Shown here: positions 1 through 9,418 of the stretch, one piece after another
Layout: each line of letters begins with the position of its first letter
Numbering within the stretch: the stretch's first letter is position 1
From: Thiohalobacter thiocyanaticus
GTDB taxonomy: Bacteria > Pseudomonadota > Gammaproteobacteria > Thiohalobacterales > Thiohalobacteraceae
DNA length: 64,000 nucleotides
Direction of reading: 5' to 3'
Assembly (NCBI RefSeq): GCF_002356355.1
Contig: NZ_AP018052.1
Location: forward strand, 1,240,001-1,304,000
The notes under the pieces: model-generated
Database searches by the model: none
Told to the model about the DNA's origin: nothing
Seen by the model: the letters and a program-made list of their open reading frames with translations, nothing else
Program-made: the position numbers and the translations under genes

Positions 1-2
1 GT

Positions 3-536
3 GCCAGGCCCGGCGATGCGATCTATATCAGTGGCGGCCTCGGCGCGGCCGCGGCCGCGCTCGCATCGTCCGACAGCCCGGCAGACTCTGAGGCAAGGCA
101 GGCATGCCGGGCCCGGCTGGATTATCCGGAACCGCGACTCGCTCTGGGGCAGGCACTGTGCGGACTGGCCAGCGCGGCCATCGACATCTCCGATGGCCTG
201 TTGGCCGATCTCGGCCACCTGTGCCGGTCCAGCAGTGCGGGTGCCGAAATCGACGTGGATGCCGTGCCCCGACATCCGGCGCTGACGCAACTGGTGACGG
301 GCGATGACGTGGCCTGGTACGACTGGCCCCTGGCCGGCGGCGATGACTACGAACTCTGTTTCACTGTGTCCGGGGAAAAGGAGCCAAAAATCAACATGTT
401 GACGGAGACTCTGGGCATCGCCCTGACCCGGATTGGCCGGATCACCGCGGGAGAAGGTCTGGTGCTGCAGCATGCCGATGGCGGCGGCTATCAGGCGCAT
501 GGAAAAGGCTATCAGCATTTTGCGCCGCAATCGTAG
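3..536 (+). CDS. thiL: Thiamine-monophosphate kinase, C-terminal part
   Basis: C-terminal 177 residues of ThiL, which phosphorylates thiamine monophosphate to the cofactor thiamine diphosphate in the cytoplasm. The 5' end lies outside the window. The open frame starts at base 3 and shows the family landmarks YPEPRLALG, the IDISDGLLADLGH segment and GGDDYELCF (near base 340), followed by the usual C-terminal GRI and G-rich end. Composition is uniformly high-GC. The TAG stop lies inside the first bases of a dispersed palindrome (533-615), so the repeat sits directly against, and partly supplies, the gene end. pgpA follows on the same strand, the usual nusB-thiL-pgpA order. Confidence 0.93.
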   Translation, partial: ARPGDAIYISGGLGAAAAALASSDSPADSEARQACRARLDYPEPRLALGQALCGLASAAIDISDGLLADLGHLCRSSSAGAEIDVDAVPRHPALTQLVTGDDVAWYDWPLAGGDDYELCFTVSGEKEPKINMLTETLGIALTRIGRITAGEGLVLQHADGGGYQAHGKGYQHFAPQS

Positions 537-615
537 GATGGGTGAAGCGCAGCGCAACCCATCGTGGTACGACCTGTTGATGGGTTGCGGCACACGGTGC
601 CTCCACCCATCCTAC
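533..615. repeat. Dispersed palindrome, GTAGGATGGGT family, copy 1
   Basis: Imperfect inverted repeat that begins GTAGGATGGGTGAAGCGCAG and ends in ACCCATCCTAC, with an inner AACCCATC / GATGGGTT pair. Related copies lie at 40455-40535 and 61154-61234, always in or just after a gene end. It overlaps the thiL stop codon. It looks like a REP-type extragenic palindrome. No transposase is nearby. Confidence 0.8.
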
Positions 616-664
616 TGCGTGTCTGCCACAGGGGCGCGCCCGGCATGTCGCTGATGAGAAAGAA

Positions 665-1180
665 ATGAAACAACCCACCCTCCACTGGTTGAAGGACCCC
701 CGCCATCTGCTGGCGCTGGGCTTCGGCAGCGGCCTGGCGCCGGTTGCCCCCGGCACCTTCGGGACCCTGGCCGGTGCCATTCTCTACCCGCTCATCGCCG
801 GGCTGGGGCTGCCTCTCTATCTGCTGGTTGTGATACTGGCCTTTCTGCTCGGGGTCTGGGTCTGCGGATATACCGCCCGGGCGCTCGGAGTGCATGACCA
901 TTCCGCCATCGTCTGGGACGAGGTGGTGGGGCTGTGGATCACCCTGGCCGCCGTGGCGCCGAGCTGGCCGGCCCTGCTTATCGGCTTCGTCCTGTTCCGC
1001 CTGTTCGACATCCTCAAACCCTGGCCGATCCGCTGGCTCGACCGGCATGTGCAGGGCGGGCTGGGCATCATGATCGACGATGTGCTGGCAGGTGTGTTCG
1101 CCGGCCTCTGCCTGTGGCTTGCGGCCGCCGTCGGCTGGCTGCCGGCCTCAGGAAATGCCGTCGGCCTGCCGATACTGTAG
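665..1180 (+). CDS. pgpA: Phosphatidylglycerophosphatase A
   Basis: Inner-membrane phosphatase of 171 residues that removes phosphate from phosphatidylglycerophosphate to give phosphatidylglycerol. Several hydrophobic segments are visible (about residues 18-40, 45-70, 95-120 and 140-165). The family signature includes GSGLAPVAPGTFGTL near residue 20, WDEVVGLWITL near 82, the FRLFDILKPWPIRWLD stretch near 110 and the acidic MIDDVLAG motif near 137. Length matches the family. An ATGAGAAAGAA stretch just upstream supplies a purine-rich ribosome site. It follows thiL after a REP-like palindrome. Confidence 0.95.
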   Translation: MKQPTLHWLKDPRHLLALGFGSGLAPVAPGTFGTLAGAILYPLIAGLGLPLYLLVVILAFLLGVWVCGYTARALGVHDHSAIVWDEVVGLWITLAAVAPSWPALLIGFVLFRLFDILKPWPIRWLDRHVQGGLGIMIDDVLAGVFAGLCLWLAAAVGWLPASGNAVGLPIL

Positions 1181-1238
1181 TGATATTGCCCGACGGGAGG
1201 CCCCATGGGCGGGCGGGCAGGGCAAAGGACAGTCGTTC

Positions 1239-1925
1239 ATGGCAAAGGCGGAAGCAGATCAGGTCGTGGATCTCAAGCTCGGCGTCGGCGATGTGCTGCA
1301 GGTGCAGTTCGTCAGCCAGGAGCAGCGCAAGTACGCTGCCAAGGTAATCGGCTACCTGCCCAATGCCAGTCTGGTGATCACCACCCCGCGCATCGACGGC
1401 AAGGTGATGCTGGTGCGCGAGGGCCAGCCGCTGGTGGTGCGCATGCTCTCCGGCAACACCTGCTACGGTTTCAACAGCCGCATCATCCACAACAGCATGC
1501 GCCCCTATCCGCATCTGCACCTGGCCTACCCGGATGAACTGGAGCGCATTGTGGTGCGCAAGGCCGTGCGGGTACAGACGCAGCTGCCGGTTATAGTCTC
1601 CCATCCTTCACCCGAGGACCCCACCCAGAGCCTGGACAGCCGGGGTACGATTCTGGACATCAGCACGGCCGGCGCCTTTGTGGCCAGCGATAGTCCGCTG
1701 GGCGGAGCCGGCGACCTGATCAGCATGACCGCCCGCGTACCCATCGCCGGTACCGAGAAATATCTGAAGATGCCTGCGATTATCCGCTCCGCGAAAGCCG
1801 CGGAGACGGCAGAAGGCTCAGGGCGTTATCAGTACGGAGTCGAATTCCAGCTTATCGAGCATATGGATACCATCCTGCTGCATGGCTACGTGTTCGAGCA
1901 GATGCAGAATCAGGACATGCAGTGA
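1239..1925 (+). CDS. YcgR-like PilZ domain protein (flagellar brake type)
   Basis: Protein of 228 residues with two domains: an N-terminal YcgR/PilZN-like beta domain (about 8-100) and a C-terminal PilZ domain (about 105-220). The c-di-GMP-binding residues are present: RKAVR at 107-111 (RxxxR) and DISTAG from 140 (D/NxSxxG). The family links c-di-GMP levels to flagellar or pilus motility. The open frame continues upstream to 1080 inside pgpA, but ATG 1239 (MAKAEADQ) matches family length. No flagellar gene is nearby, so the actual target is unknown. Other c-di-GMP genes lie at 31-45 kb. Confidence 0.85.
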   Translation: MAKAEADQVVDLKLGVGDVLQVQFVSQEQRKYAAKVIGYLPNASLVITTPRIDGKVMLVREGQPLVVRMLSGNTCYGFNSRIIHNSMRPYPHLHLAYPDELERIVVRKAVRVQTQLPVIVSHPSPEDPTQSLDSRGTILDISTAGAFVASDSPLGGAGDLISMTARVPIAGTEKYLKMPAIIRSAKAAETAEGSGRYQYGVEFQLIEHMDTILLHGYVFEQMQNQDMQ

Positions 1926-1936
1926 TTGCGAAGATC

Positions 1937-1955
1937 CATGCCCGCAACGGGCATG
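1937..1955. other. Hairpin after the PilZ gene
   Basis: Perfect 8-bp stem CATGCCCG / CGGGCATG with a 3-base loop, 11 bases past the PilZ gene stop and between convergent genes. No T-run follows, so it is either a weak or factor-assisted terminator or an mRNA 3'-end stabiliser. Confidence 0.45.
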
Positions 1956-2015
1956 CTGAGGTTAAGAGGCTGGGATTCAGGGCAGCTGATGCTTCGCTGC
2001 CGGTCACCGGGTGGT

Positions 2016-2843
2016 TCAGGCCTGTTCGCTTTCCTCGTCCTTGATGATCATGGCGTAGGCCGAGTGGTTGTGGATGGACTCGAAGTTCTCCGATTCCACT
2101 ACGTAGGAGCTGACGCGCTCGTCGGCGTTGAGGCGGGCGGCGACGTCGCGCACCATGTCCTCGACGAACTTCGGGTTGTCGTAGGCGCGTTCGGTGACGG
2201 CCTTCTCGTCCGGGCGCTTGAGCAGGCCGTAGAGTTCGCACGAGGCTTCCTGCTCGACCAGTTCGATCAGTTCCTCGATCCAGATGAAGCCGGTGGTGCG
2301 GACGCTGACGGTGACGTGCGAGCGCTGGTTGTGCGCGCCGTAGTCGGAGATCTTCTTGGAGCAGGGGCACAGGCTGGTCACCGGCACCACCACCTTGATG
2401 TTCATCTGCGGCTGGCCGTCATGGATCTCGCCGATGAAGCTGACGTCATAGTCCATCAGGCTCTGCACGCCGGACACCGGCGCGGCCTTCATGACGAAGT
2501 AGGGGAAATTCATCTCGATGTGGCCCGACTCGGCGTCAAGCAGCTCGGTCATCTCGCCCAGCATGTCCTTGAAGGATTTGACCGTGATCTCCTTCTCGTG
2601 GCGGTTGAGGATGTCCACGAAACGCGACATGTGCGTGCCCTTGAAGTTGTGAGGCAGGCTGACGTACATGTTGAAGTTGGCGATGGTGTGCTGCTCGCCG
2701 TCGGAGCGGTCACGCACCCGCACCGGATGCCGGATATCCTTGATGCCGACCTTGTCGATGGCGATATGCCGGGTGTCCGGGGAACTCTGGACATCCTCGA
2801 TCTCTTTGCTGACCTTGGCGGAGGCGGGTTTCATCTGGCTCAT
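2016..2843 (-). CDS. folE2: GTP cyclohydrolase FolE2 (type IB)
   Basis: Converts GTP to dihydroneopterin triphosphate, the entry step for folate and for queuosine. The 275-residue protein has the FolE2 landmarks: the [15 protein letters not shown] segment near residue 80 and the metal/catalytic cysteine stretch [16 protein letters not shown] near 155. FolE2 is the metal-flexible, zinc-independent alternative to FolE. The start at 2843 (MSQMKP) is preferred over an in-frame ATG at 2879 inside the upstream gene because GAGGA lies about 10 bases before it and it leaves a 4-base gap after the queD stop. It follows queD on the minus strand, so product and consumer are co-transcribed. Confidence 0.95.
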   Translation of the reverse strand: MSQMKPASAKVSKEIEDVQSSPDTRHIAIDKVGIKDIRHPVRVRDRSDGEQHTIANFNMYVSLPHNFKGTHMSRFVDILNRHEKEITVKSFKDMLGEMTELLDAESGHIEMNFPYFVMKAAPVSGVQSLMDYDVSFIGEIHDGQPQMNIKVVVPVTSLCPCSKKISDYGAHNQRSHVTVSVRTTGFIWIEELIELVEQEASCELYGLLKRPDEKAVTERAYDNPKFVEDMVRDVAARLNADERVSSYVVESENFESIHNHSAYAMIIKDEESEQA

Positions 2844-2847
2844 CGTT

Positions 2848-3231
2848 TCACTGGTCCTCTGTATATCGCACACAGGCACGGTCGGTCTCCCACAGCGTGA
2901 CCGAACGGATGCGTATCCTGTCGTTGTTCAGTTCCGCGGCCAGCTCCCGGTAGAAGTAGGCAGCGATGTTCTCCGCTGTCGGGTTGACCTCGGTAAAGGG
3001 CTCTATCTCGTTCAGGTAGCGGTGATCCAGGCGCTCGCCGATACGGCGGGCGGCATTCTTGATCACCTTGAAGTCAACGCCCATGCCGACCTCGTCCAGG
3101 GCACTGGCGTCGACCTCGGTTTCGACCTTCCAGTTATGACCATGCATGCGCGCGCAGGCGCCGGGATATTCCCGCAGCGTATGCGCCGAGGCGAATTCGG
3201 TCAGAACCTTGAGTGTATAACGGGCTGGCAC
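2848..3231 (-). CDS. queD: 6-carboxy-tetrahydropterin synthase QueD
   Basis: Protein of 127 residues of the PTPS/QueD family, which turns dihydroneopterin triphosphate into 6-carboxy-5,6,7,8-tetrahydropterin for queuosine synthesis. Visible features are the CxxxHGH motif (CARMHGH, around residues 27-33) that holds the catalytic Cys and two zinc-binding His, the LDHRYLNE stretch near 69 and PTAENIA near 85. Length is typical. It lies 46 bases downstream of dxs on the same strand and directly before folE2, which makes its substrate. The family also contains PTPS enzymes of other pathways, but the Cys spacing and folE2 neighbour favour QueD. Confidence 0.9.
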   Translation of the reverse strand: MPARYTLKVLTEFASAHTLREYPGACARMHGHNWKVETEVDASALDEVGMGVDFKVIKNAARRIGERLDHRYLNEIEPFTEVNPTAENIAAYFYRELAAELNNDRIRIRSVTLWETDRACVRYTEDQ

Positions 3232-3277
3232 GGGATGAGATACCTGAATCAGTGTGGAAATTGCCGGGCTCGAGCCC

Positions 3278-5179
3278 TCAGCAGACTAAGCGATCCGCAC
3301 GGCCTGCGCAATTTTCATCAGCCTGCCAACGGTTTATTGCCTCCAGGATACCGGCGGCGTCGAGCCCGCACTCGGCCAGCAACTCCTCGCGGGTGCCGTG
3401 CTCGACGAAGCGGTCGGGCAGGCCCAGTTGGAGCAGCGGCCGCTGCACGCCGTTTGCCTGCAGGCATTCCAGCACCGCCGCACCGGCCCCGCCGGCGACG
3501 GCGTTCTCCTCCAGGGTCACCAGCCGCTCGTGCCTGGAAGCGACTTCGCGCAGCAGGGCTTCATCCAGCGGTTTGACGAAGCGCATGTTGATCACGGTGG
3601 CGTCAAGCTGTTCAGCGACCTCCAGTGCCGGCGCCAGCAGGCTGCCGAAGGCGAGCAGGGCGATGCGGCCGCCCTCGCGACGGGACTCGGCGCGGCCGAT
3701 GGGCAGGGTGTCCAGATCCGGCTCCACGGCCAGGCCGGGGCCGCGCCCGCGCGGGTAGCGCACCGCGGCCGGTCCGGCGTGACGGTGGGCGGTGCTGAGC
3801 ATGCGCCGGCATTCGGCCTCGTCGGCCGGGGTCATCACCACCAGATTGGGGATGCAGCGCAGGTAGCTCAGATCGAAGGCGCCGGCATGGGTGGGGCCGT
3901 CGGGGCCGACCAGCCCGGCGCGATCGATGGCGAAGGTTACCGGCAGGTTCTGCAGGGCGATGTCGTGGATGGTCTGGTCATAGGCCCGCTGCAGGAAGGT
4001 GGAATAGATGGCCACCACCGGGTGCAGGCCGTCGCAGGCCATGCCGCCGGCGAGCGTGACGGCATGCTGCTCGGCAATGCCGACGTCGAAATAGCGCTGC
4101 GGGAAGCGCTCGGAGAATTCCACCAGCCCGGAGCCCTCGCGCATGGCCGGGGTGATGGCGACCAGTTCGGGATCGGCCGCGGCCATGTCGCACAGCCAGT
4201 CGCCGAACACCTGGGTGTAGGTGGGGGCGCCGGGCTTGCCGCCGCCGGCGTCGGTGCCGGTGTGCGGATCGAACTTGCCCACGCCGTGATAGGCGCAGGG
4301 ATTGTCCTCGGCCGGACTGTAGCCCTTGCCCTTGCGGGTGACGATGTGCAGCAGCTGCGGCCCTTTCAGGGCACGGACATTGTGCAGCGTCTTGACCAGG
4401 CCGGTGACGTCATGGCCGTCGACCGGGCCGATGTAGTTGAAGCCCATCTCCTCGAACAGGGTGCCGGGCACCACCATGCCCTTCATGTGTTCCTCGGCGC
4501 GCCGGGCCAACTCGGCCACGGGCGGCAGGTTGCGCAGCACCTTCTTGCCGCCCTCGCGCATGCTGGAGTACATGCGCCCCGACAACAGGCGGGCGAAGTA
4601 GTTGGACAATGCGCCCACGTTGGGCGAGATGGACATGTCGTTGTCGTTGAGGATAACCAGCAGGTTGGCGCCCAGGTCGCCGGCGTGGTTGAGCGCCTCG
4701 AAGGCCTGACCGGCGGTCATGGCGCCATCGCCGATGATGGCGACCACGCGCCGGTCCGAACCGCTGTGGGCGGCGGCAATGGCCATGCCGGTGGCCGCGC
4801 TGATGGAGGTGCTGGAGTGACCGACGCCGAAACTGTCGTAGGGGCTTTCGTCGCGCTTGGGAAAGCCGGCCAGGCCGTGGCGCTGGCGCAGACTGGCCAT
4901 GCGCTCGCGCCGGCCGGTGAGGATCTTGTGCGGGTAGCTCTGGTGGCCCACGTCCCATACCAGCCGGTCGTCCGGGGTGTTGTAGACATAGTGCAGGGCC
5001 AGCGTCAGTTCCACCGTCCCCAGCCCCGCGGCCAGATGCCCGCCGGTTTTGCTCACCGAGGCGATCAGGAAGCGGCGCAGCTCGTCGGCCAGCGGCGCCA
5101 GCTCGGACTCCGGCAGCTGGCGCAGGTCGGCCGGGGAGTCGATACGCTCGAGCAGGGGATAGGGCTTGGAGTAGGGCAT
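3278..5179 (-). CDS. dxs: 1-deoxy-D-xylulose-5-phosphate synthase
   Basis: First enzyme of the methylerythritol phosphate pathway. It condenses pyruvate and glyceraldehyde 3-phosphate using thiamine diphosphate. The 633-residue length is normal. Landmarks are [13 protein letters not shown] near residue 80, the ThDP-binding [18 protein letters not shown] near 150 closed by [11 protein letters not shown] near 287, and the transketolase-like second domain with [10 protein letters not shown] near 370. It sits downstream of ispA and xseB in the common xseB-ispA-dxs operon, with 76 bases between ispA and dxs, and queD/folE2 follow. The ispG gene of the same pathway is missing from its usual place at 58 kb. 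Confidence 0.97.
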   Translation of the reverse strand: MPYSKPYPLLERIDSPADLRQLPESELAPLADELRRFLIASVSKTGGHLAAGLGTVELTLALHYVYNTPDDRLVWDVGHQSYPHKILTGRRERMASLRQRHGLAGFPKRDESPYDSFGVGHSSTSISAATGMAIAAAHSGSDRRVVAIIGDGAMTAGQAFEALNHAGDLGANLLVILNDNDMSISPNVGALSNYFARLLSGRMYSSMREGGKKVLRNLPPVAELARRAEEHMKGMVVPGTLFEEMGFNYIGPVDGHDVTGLVKTLHNVRALKGPQLLHIVTRKGKGYSPAEDNPCAYHGVGKFDPHTGTDAGGGKPGAPTYTQVFGDWLCDMAAADPELVAITPAMREGSGLVEFSERFPQRYFDVGIAEQHAVTLAGGMACDGLHPVVAIYSTFLQRAYDQTIHDIALQNLPVTFAIDRAGLVGPDGPTHAGAFDLSYLRCIPNLVVMTPADEAECRRMLSTAHRHAGPAAVRYPRGRGPGLAVEPDLDTLPIGRAESRREGGRIALLAFGSLLAPALEVAEQLDATVINMRFVKPLDEALLREVASRHERLVTLEENAVAGGAGAAVLECLQANGVQRPLLQLGLPDRFVEHGTREELLAECGLDAAGILEAINRWQADENCAGRADRLVC

Positions 5180-5255
5180 CAGGCAGCTACCAATATAAAC
5201 GTTGCATTATCCGGGCTCCGCCGGGGTGATTCAAGAATACCGCGGGTGGGGGAGA

Positions 5256-6161
5256 TCAGTGGCTGCGGCGCAGCAGGTGGTCGGCCAGGCCGTGCAGCGG
5301 CGCAGCCCCGGGGCCGAACCCGTCCAGCGCCTCCCGGGCCTCGTCGATCAACTCCCGGGCCCGCTGCTTGGCCTCGGCCAGGCCCAGCAGGGCGGGGTAG
5401 GTGGGTTTGTTGCGGTCCTGGTCGCTGCCGGCGGTCTTGCCCAGCACGGCGGTATCGCCCTCGACGTCGAGCACGTCGTCCTGGATCTGGAAGGCCAGCC
5501 CCAGGCACTTGGCATAGCGGTCCAGCGCCTGCAGCTGCGGCTCCGGGCAGTCCGGGCGGCTGAGCGCGCCCAGCAGCACGCTGACCCGGATCAGGGCCCC
5601 GGTCTTGTGGATGTGCATGTCCTCCAGTTCCAGCAGGGAAAGCTCCCGGCCCACCGCGGCCAGATCGATGGACTGGCCGCCCACCATGCCGCGCGAACCG
5701 GCGGCCAGCGCCAGCTGCTCGATCATGCGCAGGCGGGCGGCGGCATCGGCCGCCATATCAGGGTCGTGGGCCAGGGTGTGGAAGGCCAGCGCCTGCAGCG
5801 CGTCCCCGGCCAGGATGGCCTCGGCCTCGCCATAGACCTTGTGGCAGGTGGGATTGCCGCGGCGCAGGTCGTCATCGTCCATGGCCGGCAGGTCGTCGTG
5901 GACCAGGGAATAGGCATGAATGAATTCCACCGCACAGGCCGGGGCGTCGAGCGCCCCGGGGGCGGCGCCTACCGCCTGACCGGCGGCATAGACCAGCACC
6001 GGGCGGATGCGCTTGCCGCCATTGAGAGTGGCGTAGCGCATCGCCCGATGCAGGGATTGCGGGTGGATGTCTTCGCCGGGCAGGCGCGCGGCCAGTGCGG
6101 CCTCGATGCGCCGCTGGCAGTCCGCCAGGAACCCCGGAAAGCCGCCGTCAGTCGTCTTCAC
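5256..6161 (-). CDS. ispA: (2E,6E)-farnesyl diphosphate synthase
   Basis: Polyprenyl synthase of 301 residues that extends dimethylallyl diphosphate with two isopentenyl units to farnesyl diphosphate, the precursor of undecaprenyl phosphate and quinones. Both aspartate-rich motifs are visible: [17 protein letters not shown] (first, near residue 83) and FQIQDDVLD (second, near 222), with GGKRIRP near 48 for pyrophosphate binding. The gene overlaps the end of xseB by 14 bases, so the two are translated together. Position between xseB and dxs supports the ispA assignment over longer-chain synthases. Confidence 0.94.
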   Translation of the reverse strand: MKTTDGGFPGFLADCQRRIEAALAARLPGEDIHPQSLHRAMRYATLNGGKRIRPVLVYAAGQAVGAAPGALDAPACAVEFIHAYSLVHDDLPAMDDDDLRRGNPTCHKVYGEAEAILAGDALQALAFHTLAHDPDMAADAAARLRMIEQLALAAGSRGMVGGQSIDLAAVGRELSLLELEDMHIHKTGALIRVSVLLGALSRPDCPEPQLQALDRYAKCLGLAFQIQDDVLDVEGDTAVLGKTAGSDQDRNKPTYPALLGLAEAKQRARELIDEAREALDGFGPGAAPLHGLADHLLRRSH

Positions 6162-6381
6162 GTTCCAGCGGGACGGGCTCGCCGTCCTTGTCCAGGAGCT
6201 GTTCGACCTTCTGTTCGGCCTCGGAAAGCGCCTGTTGGCAGGTGCGGATCAGCTCGATGCCGCGCTCGAACGAGGCCAGCGAGGCCTCCAGGGACAGGTC
6301 GCCCTGTTCCATCTTCTCGACCAGGCCTTCCAACTCGGCCAGGGTCTTCTCGAAATCGGGTTGTGCCTTTTTGCGTGCCAC
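6148..6381 (-). CDS. xseB: Exodeoxyribonuclease VII small subunit
   Basis: Small subunit of exonuclease VII, 77 residues, which with XseA degrades single-stranded DNA. The sequence is a typical helical Xse[21 protein letters not shown] near the N-terminus, then [16 protein letters not shown] and a charged C-terminal helix ending in LLDKDGE. Its 3' end overlaps ispA by 14 bases. It is the first gene of the xseB-ispA-dxs operon. Roughly 100 bases upstream to the BrnA gene hold the likely promoter, but I see no strong hexamers. Confidence 0.93.
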   Translation of the reverse strand: MARKKAQPDFEKTLAELEGLVEKMEQGDLSLEASLASFERGIELIRTCQQALSEAEQKVEQLLDKDGEPVPLEREDD

Positions 6382-6485
6382 GGCGGTGCGGGTGTCCTAG
6401 TCTGGGAGCCGGCTACGGTAGCGTGACGGGGCGGGGCGGTCAATGCGGGCCTGCCGTGTGCGCCGAACTCAATTGTCAGCCTTTT

Positions 6486-6716
6486 TTACTTGGACGTCTG
6501 TTGCTCGAGACGCTCGGCCAGCCAGACCTTGATGATGGATTGGCGTGTCACGCCCAGCCGACTGGCCTCCCTGTCCAGGGATTCGATCATCCAGTCCGGG
6601 AAATCCACATTCACCCGACGCTGCTTCTGCTGCGGGCGGCGCGCCTTGCTCTGGTCCAGCGCCGCCGTCACGTCCTTGCCGTTATCAAAATCCGCATCAA
6701 ACTTCTTAGCTTTCAT
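6486..6716 (-). CDS. brnA: BrnA-like antitoxin (ribbon-helix-helix)
   Basis: Protein of 76 residues with an N-terminal flexible part (MKAKKFDADFDNGKDVTAAL) and a C-terminal ribbon-helix-helix DNA-binding region: RRVNVDFPDWMIESLDREAS, then LGVTRQSIIKVWLAERL. BrnA antitoxins bind the BrnT RNase toxin and repress their own operon. The gene starts inside the last codons of the toxin frame (11-base overlap), the normal BrnT-BrnA order. A palindrome at 6974-6990 beside the toxin start is a good candidate operator. The antitoxin is intact while the toxin frame upstream is broken. Confidence 0.85.
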   Translation of the reverse strand: MKAKKFDADFDNGKDVTAALDQSKARRPQQKQRRVNVDFPDWMIESLDREASRLGVTRQSIIKVWLAERLEQQTSK

Positions 6717-6973
6717 ACAAGGCCACCTCTTCAGGCCGCGAACGACGTACGGAAATTATCCGGATGTGCTTGCTGCGGTAGGTGATGACCGCAGACCAGT
6801 GTTTACCCTGCAGTCGGGCTATATATGACCAGGGATCTCGGTTCGTCCTCCGTGCGCGCCGGAATTTCGAGCAGGTCGGGATCACGCCAGAGTTCCTGGG
6901 CCTGGATAAAATCGATCCCGTGTTTCTCCTGGTTGGCCCGACTTTTCCGCTCATCGAACTCAAATGCCAACAT
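6706..6973 (-). pseudogene. brnT: BrnT-type RNase toxin, frameshifted
   Basis: From the start at 6973 the frame reads MLAFEFDERKSRANQEKHGI and onward as a normal BrnT to about residue 54 (TEDEPRSLVI), then runs out of frame to a stop. The rest of the family sequence (ARLQGKHWSAVITY then IRIISVRRSRPEEVALYE) continues in another frame to 6706, where it overlaps brnA. The cause is visible: ATATAT at 6821-6826 where AT would keep the frame, an extra 4 bases in an alternating AT run. The C-terminal catalytic part is lost, so the toxin should be inactive unless frameshifting or a sequencing error restores it. Confidence 0.82.
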
Positions 6974-6990
6974 GGTATATAAAATATACC
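6974..6990. promoter_or_regulatory. Palindromic operator candidate of brnTA
   Basis: Perfect inverted repeat GGTATATAAAATATACC (7-bp arms, AAA spacer) touching the brnT start codon. BrnA proteins autoregulate through ribbon-helix-helix binding to short palindromes at the operon start, so this is the natural candidate site. It also contains AT-rich sequence that may serve as a -10 region. Binding is inferred. Confidence 0.6.
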
Positions 6991-7255
6991 TTTATGGTGT
7001 GTATTTCAAGCGCATCACGGGGGCAGGCTTGGCATTCCCGCATCAAACTGAGACAGGGACCGTGACATGATGGTAACGCAATAACACTGAAGGTCGCCTG
7101 CATCAGGCAACCGCCTCTGTCAGCATTGGCTTACAGGATTTTCAGCCTTATTAAGGGCTTGGCCGCTTGATCCCCGGCCTGGTAAGCAGGGTATAGTCGG
7201 GCGGAGGCCGCAATACGGCCGGGACAGGGATAGTCCATCAGCAGCAAGAATAACA
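6991..7255. other. Intergenic region before the type I secretion operon
   Basis: Divergent region between brnT and the HlyB-like gene. On the plus strand TTGATC (7167-7172) and TATAGT (7192-7197) could be -35 and -10 elements, but their 19-base spacing is long. No strong Shine-Dalgarno precedes ATG 7256. Nothing else is recognised here. Confidence 0.35.
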
Positions 7256-9418
7256 ATGCCGCACAAGGTCGACGAAACCGAACAGCTGGATACCGGGGCA
7301 GTGTGCCTGGCCCTGGCCGCCCGCGTACTGGGCGTGGCTGCGGAGCCGGCACAATTGCGCCATCGCTATGGCCGCTCGGATCAGCCGCTGGTGGAAGGCG
7401 ATCTGCTGCGGGCGGCGCGTTTCCTGGGTCTGAAGGCGCGGGCGGTAGACAGCGACTGGAAGCGTCTGGGCCGGACCGCCTTTCCTGCCATTGCCCAACA
7501 CCGGGACGGCCACTGGCTCGTGATCGCCCGCCTGGAGCGGGACCGGGCCCTGATCCAGGATCCCCTGGAACAGCGTCCCCAGAGCCTGCCGCACGAACTG
7601 TTCGAGCAGGCCTGGTCCGGACGGCTGATCCTGCTTGCCCGGCGTGCGAAGCTCCTGGATGAACGCACGCGTTTTGGATTCAAGTGGTTCCTGCCCGCCA
7701 TCCGCAAGCACCGGCGCCTGTTCACCGAGGTGCTGGCGGCCTCCTTCTTCATCCAGCTGTTCGCCCTGGTCACGCCGCTGTTCTTCCAGGTGGTGATCGA
7801 CAAGGTGCTGGTGCACAAGGGCCTGACCACCCTGGATGTACTGGCGGTGGGGCTGCTGACGGTGTCGCTGTTCGAGGTGGTGCTTACCGGTCTGCGCACC
7901 TATGTGTTCTCGCACACCACTAACCGCATCGACGTGGCGCTGGGCGCCAAGCTCTACCGGCATCTGCTGGCGCTGCCCATGAGTTATTTCGGTGCCCGCC
8001 GGGTCGGCGACTCGGTGGCGCGGGTGCGGGAGTTGGAGAACATCCGCAACTTCATCACCGGCTCGGCGCTGACCCTGGTGATCGATCTGTTCTTCACCGT
8101 GGTGTTCCTGGCGGTGATGTATTACTACAGTCCTCTGCTGACCTGGATCGTGCTGGGCTCCATCCCCTTCTATGTACTGCTGTCGCTGGTCGTCACCCCG
8201 CTGCTGCGGGCGCGGGTGAACGAGAAGTTCAATCGCGGCGCAGAGAACCAGGCCTTTCTGGTGGAGTCCGTCACCGGGGTGGAGACGCTCAAGGCCATGG
8301 CAGTGGAGCCGCAGATGCAGCGGCGCTGGGAGGAGCAGCTGGCCGGCTATGTGAGCGCGAGCTTCCGGGCTACCAACCTGGGCAACATCGCCAGCCAGGT
8401 GGCTGGTTTCATCAACAAGGTTGTGATCGTGCTGATCCTGTGGATCGGGGCACGTGCCGTCATCAACGGCGAGTTGAGCGTGGGGCAGCTGATCGCCTTC
8501 AACATGCTGGCCGCACGGGTGAGTGGTCCCATCCTGCGGTTGGTCCAGGTATGGCAGGATTTCCAGCAGGCCGGCGTTTCCATCCAGCGCCTGGGAGACA
8601 TCCTCAACACCCCGACCGAGCCTGGCTATGACCAGCAACGCTCCTCGCTGCAGCGGCTGGAAGGCCATATCCGCTTCGATCATGTCTTCTTCCGCTATCG
8701 CCCCGACGGCGCCGAGGTGCTGCACGATGTCTGTCTGGACATCCCCGCCGGCGAGGTGATCGGCGTGGTGGGCCGTTCCGGCTCGGGCAAGAGTACGCTC
8801 GCCCGCCTGGTGCAGCGCATGTACATTCCCGAGCAGGGCCGGGTACTGGTTGACGGCGTGGACCTGGCTATGGTGGATACCGCCTGGCTGCGCCGGCATG
8901 TGGGCGTGGTGCTGCAGGAGAACGTGCTGTTCAACCGCAGCGTGCGCGACAACATCGCCCTCAGCGACCCCGGCATGCCGATGCAGCGGGTGGTCGAGGC
9001 TGCAAAGCTCGCCGGCGCCCACGACTTCATCCTTGGACTAGCGGAGGGTTACGACACGCGTATCGAGGAACAGGGCGCGAACCTCTCCGGTGGTCAGCGC
9101 CAGCGCATCGCGATTGCACGTGCCCTGGTCACCAATCCCCGCATCCTGGTCTTCGACGAGGCCACCAGCGCGCTGGACTACGAATCCGAACGCATCATCC
9201 AACTCAACATGCGCCGCATCTGTCGGGGTCGCACCGTCATCATCATCGCCCACCGCCTGTCCGCCGTGCGCCAGGCGGACCGCATCATCGTCATGGAACA
9301 GGGCCGGATCGCCGAGCAGGGCACCCACGATCAACTGATCCAACGCGACGGGATGTATGCCCGACTCCATGCTCTTCAGCGTGGTATATCCGGGAAGACA
9401 GTGAATTCTCATGAATAG
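7256..9418 (+). CDS. HlyB-like type I secretion ABC transporter
   Basis: Inner-membrane ATPase/permease of 720 residues. Order: an N-terminal C39-like domain (1-125) in which the catalytic Cys of the protease is not in place, as in HlyB; a six-helix ABC transmembrane domain (about 150-440); and a nucleotide-binding domain with Walker A GRSGSGKST at 506-514, signature LSGGQ at about 610, Walker B ILVFDEATSALD and the AHR switch His. The sequence follows HlyB closely throughout (for example LFALVTPLFFQVVIDKVLVH). It overlaps the HlyD-like gene by 8 bases. The likely substrate is the RTX protein at 11352. No TolC-type outer-membrane gene is in the window. Confidence 0.95.
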   Translation: MPHKVDETEQLDTGAVCLALAARVLGVAAEPAQLRHRYGRSDQPLVEGDLLRAARFLGLKARAVDSDWKRLGRTAFPAIAQHRDGHWLVIARLERDRALIQDPLEQRPQSLPHELFEQAWSGRLILLARRAKLLDERTRFGFKWFLPAIRKHRRLFTEVLAASFFIQLFALVTPLFFQVVIDKVLVHKGLTTLDVLAVGLLTVSLFEVVLTGLRTYVFSHTTNRIDVALGAKLYRHLLALPMSYFGARRVGDSVARVRELENIRNFITGSALTLVIDLFFTVVFLAVMYYYSPLLTWIVLGSIPFYVLLSLVVTPLLRARVNEKFNRGAENQAFLVESVTGVETLKAMAVEPQMQRRWEEQLAGYVSASFRATNLGNIASQVAGFINKVVIVLILWIGARAVINGELSVGQLIAFNMLAARVSGPILRLVQVWQDFQQAGVSIQRLGDILNTPTEPGYDQQRSSLQRLEGHIRFDHVFFRYRPDGAEVLHDVCLDIPAGEVIGVVGRSGSGKSTLARLVQRMYIPEQGRVLVDGVDLAMVDTAWLRRHVGVVLQENVLFNRSVRDNIALSDPGMPMQRVVEAAKLAGAHDFILGLAEGYDTRIEEQGANLSGGQRQRIAIARALVTNPRILVFDEATSALDYESERIIQLNMRRICRGRTVIIIAHRLSAVRQADRIIVMEQGRIAEQGTHDQLIQRDGMYARLHALQRGISGKTVNSHE

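Noticed and set aside
1-285. Open frame of 94 codons at the window start
   Set aside because: It is out of frame with the ThiL motifs, which continue through frame 3 to base 536.
3398-5563. Long plus-strand open frame of 721 codons opposite dxs and ispA
   Set aside because: It is antisense to two enzymes with full motifs; its Gly/Val/Gln-rich translation is the typical shadow of a high-GC gene.
7238-9022. Long minus-strand open frame of 594 codons opposite the HlyB-like gene
   Set aside because: The translation is His/Gln-rich low-complexity shadow sequence, while the plus strand encodes a complete ABC transporter.
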